Under the pieces are notes generated by a model. The model saw nothing but the letters and a program-made list of their open reading frames with translations. It was not told the origin of the DNA and searched no databases. A stretch of DNA of 64,000 bases, from assembly GCA_030447725.1 (NCBI GenBank), contig JAUJOQ010000009.1, forward strand, positions 19,405 to 83,404, read 5' to 3'. Made by a program: the position numbers and the translations under genes. The stretch's first letter is position 1, and every line of letters starts with the position of its first letter. Shown piece after piece: positions 60,823 to 64,000 of the stretch. The DNA comes from Thermoleophilaceae bacterium. GTDB taxonomy: Bacteria > Actinomycetota > Thermoleophilia > Solirubrobacterales > Thermoleophilaceae.

Positions 60823-62955
60823 ATGCGCATCGAGGAGCAGATCGAGGTGCACGCTCCTCGCGAGGAGGTGTGGAAGCCGATCGCCGACCCAGCGGGATGG
60901 CCCGGTTTCATGGCGGGCATTACGCGGTTCGACCACGAAGGCGGCCCCGGCCCCGACCTCTGCGTCGGCTCGCGCTTCTCCATGCGGATGCGCGTGGGCT
61001 CGGCCGACGTCGGCGGCCTGATCGAGGTCGTCGAGTGCGACCCTGCGGCCGACCTGGCGTGGACGAGCGTCACCGGCATCGACCAGCGCGGCCGCTGGCG
61101 CCTGCGGGAGACCTCCGGCGGCGCCACGCGCGTGGTCCTGCGGCTCAGCTACGGAGCGCCGGGCGGACTGCTCGGGCTTCTCACCGACCGGCTGTCGGCG
61201 GGGGAGGTGCGTCAGAACCTGCGCGCCAGCCTCGAGAACCTGAAGGCGAGAGTGGAGGGGGAATCGGTGTCGAAAGAGCAGGGAGCAGGGATCGCGGGGA
61301 AGGTTATGCACGAGGTGGGCAGCCTGCGGGTGCTCGCCGAGGCAAGGGTCATCCGGCCGATCCGCCCGGACAAGCTGGTCCGGCTGGGCTCGACTCTCGC
61401 CCGCTGGGGTCGCAGCCCAGCGGCCGGCTTCATAGCCGGCGCCGTCACCTCTCCCCACGAGCCCGCGGTGGTCGACGAGCTCGGCACCCTCACCTTCTCC
61501 GAGGTGGACCGCCGCTCCAACGCCCTGGCGCACTCGCTGTCGGATGCCGGCATCAAGGAGGGCGACGGCGTGGCGATCATGTGCCGCAACCACCGCGGCT
61601 TCGTGGAGTCCACCGTCGCCGTGGCCAAGCTCGGCGCCCACGCGCTCTACCTGAACACCGCCTTTGCCGGCCCCCAGCTCACGGAGGTGGTGCAGCGGGA
61701 GAAGCCCGCGGCCATCGTTTATGACGAGGAGTTCGCCGATCTGCTCACCGACGCCGGCAGGCGGCGCAAGCGTTTCATCGGGTGGCGGGAGGAATCCTCC
61801 GAGGGCTCCCGCGGGGACGCCGAATCGACCGCGAGCGGCCCGGCCGATCCCACGCTAGAGGATCTGATCGCCGCCGGTCCGACCGACCGGCCGGTGCCGC
61901 CGGAGCAGACCGGCAAGGCGATCATCCTCACGTCGGGCACCACCGGCACGCCGAAGGGGGCCAACCGTTCCTCGCCCCAGTCGCTGGGCCCAGCCATCTC
62001 GTTGCTCTCGAAGATCCCGCTGCGCACGCGCCAGACCACGCACATCGCCGCGCCGCTGTTTCACTCGTGGGGCTTCGCGCACTTCACGATCGGCCTGCTG
62101 CTCAGCTCGACCATGGTGCTGGCGCGCAAGTTCGATCCCGAGAACTGTCTCGCCCAGATCGAGCGCACGCGCGCGGAGTCGCTGGTGGTGGTGCCCGTGA
62201 TGATGCAGCGCATCCTCGACCTGCCGGAGGCCACGCGCCGCCGCTACGACGTGTCCTCACTGAGGGTTGTGGCTGCCAGCGGCTCCGCCCTGCCCGGCGA
62301 CCTGGCGACCGAATGGATGGACGAGTTCGGGGACAACCTCTACAACCTCTACGGCTCAACGGAGGTGGCCTGGGCGACGATCGCCACCCCCGAGGACATG
62401 CGGGCCGCTCCGGGTACCGCCGGCAAGCCGCCCCGCGGCACGGTCCTCAAGCTCTACGACGACAAGGGCGTCGAGGTGCCCGAGGGCGAGACAGGTCGCA
62501 TCTTCGTGGGCAACGAGCTGCTGTTCGAGGGCTACACCGGCGGTGGCTCGAAGGACGAGATCGACGGCCTGATGGCCACCGGCGACGTGGGCAGGCTCGA
62601 CTACGCCGGCCGCCTCTTCGTCGAGGGCCGCGACGACGAGATGATCGTCTCGGGCGGCGAGAACCTCTTCCCGAAGGAGGTCGAGGATCTGATCTCACGC
62701 CACGGCGACGTGGCCGAGGTGGCCGCCATCGGCGTGGACGACGAGAAGTTCGGCCAGCGCCTGCGCGCGTTCGTGGTGCCCTGCAGCGGCAAGAGCCCCA
62801 CCGAGGACGCGCTGAAGGACTACGTGAAGTCCAACCTGGCCAACTACAAGGTGCCGCGCGAGATCTGGTTCCTCGACGAGTTGCCGCGCAACGCCACCGG
62901 CAAGGTGCTCAAGCGCGAGCTGAAGGAGATGGAGGACGCGCCGGGCAAGTCCTGA
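60823..62955 (+). CDS. SRPBCC domain fused to acyl-CoA synthetase (AMP-forming)
   Basis: 710 residues. Residues 1-145 form an SRPBCC/START-like lipid-binding domain (IEEQIEVHAPREEVWKPIADPAGWPGF, ending LRASLENLK). A linker follows. From about residue 190 a full adenylate-forming enzyme follows: AIILTSGTTGTPKGAN (A3), NLYGSTEVAWATIATP (A5), MATGDVGRLDYAGRLFVEGRDDEMIVSGG (A7/A8) and PRNATGKVLKREL (A10 with catalytic Lys). It should activate fatty acids or other lipophilic acids; the fused domain may present the substrate. It lies 3 bp after the PlsC-like gene. Confidence 0.85.
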   Translation: MRIEEQIEVHAPREEVWKPIADPAGWPGFMAGITRFDHEGGPGPDLCVGSRFSMRMRVGSADVGGLIEVVECDPAADLAWTSVTGIDQRGRWRLRETSGGATRVVLRLSYGAPGGLLGLLTDRLSAGEVRQNLRASLENLKARVEGESVSKEQGAGIAGKVMHEVGSLRVLAEARVIRPIRPDKLVRLGSTLARWGRSPAAGFIAGAVTSPHEPAVVDELGTLTFSEVDRRSNALAHSLSDAGIKEGDGVAIMCRNHRGFVESTVAVAKLGAHALYLNTAFAGPQLTEVVQREKPAAIVYDEEFADLLTDAGRRRKRFIGWREESSEGSRGDAESTASGPADPTLEDLIAAGPTDRPVPPEQTGKAIILTSGTTGTPKGANRSSPQSLGPAISLLSKIPLRTRQTTHIAAPLFHSWGFAHFTIGLLLSSTMVLARKFDPENCLAQIERTRAESLVVVPVMMQRILDLPEATRRRYDVSSLRVVAASGSALPGDLATEWMDEFGDNLYNLYGSTEVAWATIATPEDMRAAPGTAGKPPRGTVLKLYDDKGVEVPEGETGRIFVGNELLFEGYTGGGSKDEIDGLMATGDVGRLDYAGRLFVEGRDDEMIVSGGENLFPKEVEDLISRHGDVAEVAAIGVDDEKFGQRLRAFVVPCSGKSPTEDALKDYVKSNLANYKVPREIWFLDELPRNATGKVLKRELKEMEDAPGKS

Positions 62956-63043
62956 GCCCGACGGCTCGGCGACAGCGGGGGGCGGGTGCGAGCCGGCGCC
63001 CCTGAGGGGGGCGAAACCCCCGGCGGGCAACCCTTCACCGGGG

Positions 63044-63965
63044 GTGCTCCCGAAAACGACGAAATACTGGACCAAAAGGGGAGAACCCCCGGTCGATCTG
63101 GCGATCGCGCGCCTCGCGGAGGGCCAGCACGGCGTCGTCTCGCTCTGCCAGATTCGTGCGCTCGGGTTGTCGGCGAGCGCCGTCCGCAGCCGGTGGCGGC
63201 GGGAAGGCTTCATCGCCTGCACCGGGGCGTGTTCGCGGTTGGGCGTCGAGGCGTCACGCTGCGCGGGCTTTGGATGGCTGCCGTTCTGGCCTGCGGACCG
63301 GGAGCGGTTCTGTCGCATCGGTCGGCACTCGAGCTCCACGGCGCCGCCAAGCCGTCGCGTCGGCTACCGGCGGTGACCTCACGGTCGCACCACAAGACAC
63401 CCTGCATCGAGGTGCACACCAGCACGACGCTCACGCGGCAGGACATCACCCTGATCGACGCCGTCCCCTGCACGAGCGTCGCCCGCACCCTGCTCGACTT
63501 CGCCGAGAGAGCGCCGCCCCGGGAGCTCGCCCGTGCGGTCGAAGAGGTCGAGCGCATCGGCCTCTTTGACGGAACAGCCATGGACCGCGTCTTGAGCCGT
63601 GCCAACGGAAGGCGAGGAACGGGCCGGTCCGAGCGGCACTCGCCGAGTGGACCGAGCCGGCGTTCACGAGATCGGCGGCCGAGCGGCGAGCGCTGTCGCC
63701 GATAGAGGCCGCCGCCCTACCCCGCCCGAACGTGAACACCTTCGTGGCCGGCCACGAGGTGGATCTCCTCTGGCCGGAATACAGGCTCGCAGTAGAGATC
63801 GACGGCTATGCCTTCCACAGCACCCGGCAGGCCTTCGAACGCGACGCCGCCCGCGACGCCGATCTCGACGACGTCGGCATACGCGTGATCCGCGTGACCT
63901 GGCGTCAGCTCGAGCACCAGCCCCACCGCGTGGTCGAGCGGCTGAGCCGACGGCTCAGCCGCTGA
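63044..63965 (+). pseudogene. AbiEi-type antitoxin domain + DUF559 protein, two frameshifts
   Basis: A protein of about 305 residues lies over three frames, changing near 63200 and 63620. The N-terminus AIARLAEGQHGVVSLCQIRALGLSASAVRSR is the winged-helix domain of AbiEi-like antitoxins. HRLHRGVFAVGRR and GAVLSHRSALELHG follow in a second frame. The C-terminus is a DUF559 (Vsr-like) nuclease: HEVDLLWPEYRLAVEIDGYAFH, RDADLDDVGIRVIRVTWRQL. GTG 63044 starts it. Actinobacteria carry many such genes without an AbiEii toxin. The motifs are intact, so sequencing indels are possible. ACCGGGGGT/ACCCCCGGT (63037 and 63085) bracket the start. Confidence 0.65.
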
Positions 63966-64000
63966 CCGACCGGCGGCTTAGGCCGACGGCTCAGCCGCTG

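Noticed and set aside
1..64000. CRISPR arrays, rRNA genes and complete insertion sequences
   Set aside because: No regularly spaced repeats, rRNA segments or transposase motifs were seen by reading; a tool-based search could still find remnants.

Overview
The window is GC-rich throughout and reads as a chromosome fragment of an actinobacterium. I infer class Thermoleophilia, order Solirubrobacterales. The clues are an ECF sigma factor with a zinc-finger/transmembrane tail, a SigB/F-type sigma factor, an AbiEi-DUF559 protein, small secreted Cys-repeat proteins, frequent GTG/TTG starts and GTGA/ATGA overlaps. This placement rests on family resemblance only. There are no rRNA or tRNA genes and no CRISPR array.

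1-18.9 kb is rich in nucleic-acid enzymes. It holds the end of an SNF2-type helicase, a DUF429-like protein, a RecD-like helicase-nuclease broken into four frames, an AddAB-like helicase-nuclease pair, a DUF4132 protein, a NERD-helicase (frameshifted), a DUF4143 ATPase and a frameshifted zinc-binding protein. The first three genes overlap and could be a multi-gene DNA-processing or antiphage operon, possibly decayed. 19-23.6 kb holds a conserved gene of unknown function with small neighbours, a PLP-dependent lyase and a MetF-like protein.

23.6-36.2 kb is a carbon-metabolism block: a GapN-like aldehyde dehydrogenase and archaeal-type phosphoglycerate mutase, then a minus-strand operon gcl-hyi-garR-glcD-glcE-glcF, a divergent glycerate kinase and a glycine/sarcosine-oxidase-like flavoenzyme. 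Together they convert glycolate (and perhaps glycine) through glyoxylate, tartronate semialdehyde and glycerate to 2-phosphoglycerate, with the mutase linking to 3-phosphoglycerate. A 13-bp perfect dyad lies in the gcl/glxK divergent promoter. The Gcl carries Glu where the well-studied E. coli enzyme has Val.

36.5-51 kb is mainly regulation and stress: MerR-GNAT pair, a secreted PASTA-like protein, a TetR regulator, an Ala/Gln/Thr-repeat membrane protein overlapping a SigB/F sigma gene, an SNF2 helicase coupled to a secreted Excalibur-nuclease, an AAA ATPase behind a helically phased repeat array, and a sigma factor / XRE-like / 74-aa / ImmA-IrrE metallopeptidase cassette. 51-56 kb has two Uma2 paralogues bracketing an ECF sigma gene and two secreted-protein genes. 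The first secreted-protein gene is preceded by what looks like a cyclic-di-GMP-I (GEMM) riboswitch. 56-64 kb holds redox enzymes, small acidic proteins, a pilin-like/Vps62-like protein, an acyltransferase with an SRPBCC-acyl-CoA synthetase fusion, and an AbiEi-DUF559 gene with two frameshifts.

About ten otherwise good genes change frame once or more, usually at short G/C runs. Base-calling indels are as likely as real decay, and this should be settled before any of them is called a pseudogene.
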